Assembly (NCBI GenBank): GCA_964007875.1
Contig: CAXGAH010000008.1
Span: 24,157-88,156 of the forward strand
Direction of reading: 5' to 3'
From: UBA1275 sp002323515
GTDB lineage: Bacteria > Bacteroidota > Rhodothermia > Balneolales > Balneolaceae
DNA: 64,000 nt
Every line of letters begins with the position of its first letter. Position 1 is the first letter of the stretch. Of this stretch, positions 62,878 through 64,000 are shown one piece after another. Both the position numbers and the translations under genes were made by a program. The notes under the pieces were generated by a model, which did no database searches, had not been told where the DNA came from, and saw only the letters and a list, made by a program, of their open reading frames with translations.

Positions 62878-64000
62878 ATGTTCAAGAAGCTACTCTCACT
62901 AGCAATCCTGTCTAGTTTATTTACAGTCAGTGCTTTTGCTCAAAGTGGAACATTATCTGGTACGGTAACTGATGCCAGTACAGGCGAATCACTACCGGCA
63001 GTAAATGTCGTATTAACAGAAATCATGAAAGGTGCATCTACCAATGCTGATGGGGAATACCAAATTTCAGGTATTGAACCAGGTACATATACAGTAGAAG
63101 TAACTTATATTGGCTACTCAACAATCTCTCAAGATGTCAGTATTTCAGCTGGGACTAACACTCTCAATTTTGAAATGGCCACGGATATCGGCTTACTCGA
63201 TGAAATCGTTGTCTCAGGGGTTGCCGATGGTACACCAAGAAAAAAATTAACAGTTTCAGTTGCTAAAGTAGATGCTGCTCAGTTGAGTAAAGTACCTGCA
63301 ACATCGGTTGCTAGCTCACTTTCTGCGAAGGTATCTGGGGTTCAAATACGAACTACATCTGGAACACCTGGTGGTTCTGCTGATATTCAGGTTCGATCTG
63401 ATAACAACCTTAGCGTGGGTTCAAATCCACTTGTTATTGTGGATGGTGTCATTATAGAAGGAGGATTAGGTGACATAAATACGGATGACATCGAAAGTAT
63501 AGAGGTTGTAAAAGGTGCTGCTGCATCTGCTCTTTATGGATCTCGTGCAGGTAATGGTGTTGTAGTAGTTAGCACAAAGCGTGGCGCAGGACTTGCAGAT
63601 GGTGACGTTAATGTTACTATACGCCAAGAAGTTGGATTTCAGAATCTAGACAAATTCATTGATTTAGCAGAGCATCATGCATTCGGACTCGCAGCTGATG
63701 CAGCGCCTGACACCGATAATGATGGAAGACCAGATTACACAAATTATGCTGGTGTAGTTTATCCAGCTGGTTACATGGGAGGATATGATCCTAACATCAT
63801 TGGATCAAGAGTTACAGAAGATGACCAATACATGGACAATGAATTTGCATTCAATCAAAATATTCAAGAACAATTTTTCCAGACTGGTACTAATATGACC
63901 AACTATTTTGCACTTGCATCAAGAATAGGTGGAATTAATTTATTTACAAGTTTCGAAAACAACCAACAAGAAGGGATTATCCCTAATACAGATGGTTACG
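62878..64000 (+). CDS. SusC/RagA family TonB-linked outer membrane protein, 3' partial
   Basis: The gene runs off the window after 374 codons. Signal peptide FKKLLSLAILSSLFTVSAFA with cleavage before QSG; a carboxypeptidase-like (CarboxypepD_reg) domain with SGTVTDASTGESLPAVNV and GEYQISGIEPGTYTVEVTYI; TonB-box-like region; plug domain with SGVQIRTTSGTPGGSADIQV, NPLVIVDGVIIEGG, INTDDIESIEVVKGAAASAL and YGSRAGNGVVVVSTKRG (the RagA/SusC signature). Barrel strands begin near residue 240. It should be followed by a SusD partner outside the window. Substrate, glycan or peptide, cannot be inferred from this part. Confidence 0.93.
   Translation, partial: MFKKLLSLAILSSLFTVSAFAQSGTLSGTVTDASTGESLPAVNVVLTEIMKGASTNADGEYQISGIEPGTYTVEVTYIGYSTISQDVSISAGTNTLNFEMATDIGLLDEIVVSGVADGTPRKKLTVSVAKVDAAQLSKVPATSVASSLSAKVSGVQIRTTSGTPGGSADIQVRSDNNLSVGSNPLVIVDGVIIEGGLGDINTDDIESIEVVKGAAASALYGSRAGNGVVVVSTKRGAGLADGDVNVTIRQEVGFQNLDKFIDLAEHHAFGLAADAAPDTDNDGRPDYTNYAGVVYPAGYMGGYDPNIIGSRVTEDDQYMDNEFAFNQNIQEQFFQTGTNMTNYFALASRIGGINLFTSFENNQQEGIIPNTDGY

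Noticed and set aside
63415..63430. tRNA T-arm-like GTGGGTTCAAATCCAC
   Set aside because: It lies within the SusC coding frame (Gly-Ser-Asn-Pro) and there is no acceptor stem or anticodon arm around it.

Overview
The window is a dense stretch of bacterial chromosome with about 50 protein genes, short gaps, both strands used, and moderately AT-rich DNA. The gene content points to the Bacteroidota/Balneolota/Rhodothermota (FCB) group: a SusC/RagA-type TonB-linked receptor, a GWxTD-domain lipoprotein, a PorW/SprE-like TPR lipoprotein, LVIVD/YncE secreted beta-propellers, a DnaE polymerase with a fused DnaQ-type exonuclease, and many Bacteroidota-style lipoproteins. A marine member of the Balneolota is my best guess, but that rank is inference. 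No rRNA, tRNA, CRISPR array, insertion sequence or prophage was seen.

Layout. 1-4803: EttA (cut by the window edge), an Atg22-like MFS transporter and two bacterial-PH-domain membrane proteins. 4856-9282 (minus): a ZIP metal transporter with DtxR/MntR-like dyads upstream, and two secreted beta-propeller proteins, one with a His-rich insert. 9567-12446: glycine decarboxylase. 12439-16117 (minus): a compact run of lipoprotein, glutamine-synthetase-like ligase, APH-fold kinase and HAD-IIA protein, the best candidate here for an undescribed pathway. 16451-18880: an eroded patch with an LpxH-like phosphoesterase carrying an in-frame TAA, an intact glycosyltransferase, and a frameshifted GntR/UTRA remnant lacking its DNA-binding domain. 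18947-21124: sulfur handling (MBL-rhodanese fusion and TauE). 21221-26555: PEP carboxylase, IlvE, CrcB and a 2-hydroxyacid dehydrogenase. 26650-36760: DnaE, thioredoxin, an anti-sigma-type ATPase, an HNH protein, MnmA, a secreted protein and a DUF255 thioredoxin-fold protein. 36848-44830: Ndk, NamZ-like muramidase, RlmB, GlpQ-like lipoprotein, PyrG, NUDIX and an amidohydrolase. 45094-48805: thioredoxin-like protein, PdxH, TrmB, Lrp and a methionine gamma-lyase-like enzyme in one run. 48812-50760 (minus): LemA and two TPM proteins. 50863-61027: YjjG-type HAD, PurL, PabB, PyrD, PorW/SprE-like and pyruvate kinase. 61264-64000: GWxTD lipoprotein and the start of the SusC-like receptor.

Most genes are ordinary housekeeping functions: central carbon and glycine metabolism, nucleotide synthesis, tRNA/rRNA modification and replication. 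The points of interest are the ligase-kinase-HAD module, the decayed patch, several clear intergenic dyads and hairpins (upstream of the ZIP gene, lrp, pyrD, the GWxTD gene and susC), and active-site departures in the HAD-IIA protein, PyrD, the DnaE PHP domain and the first rhodanese domain.
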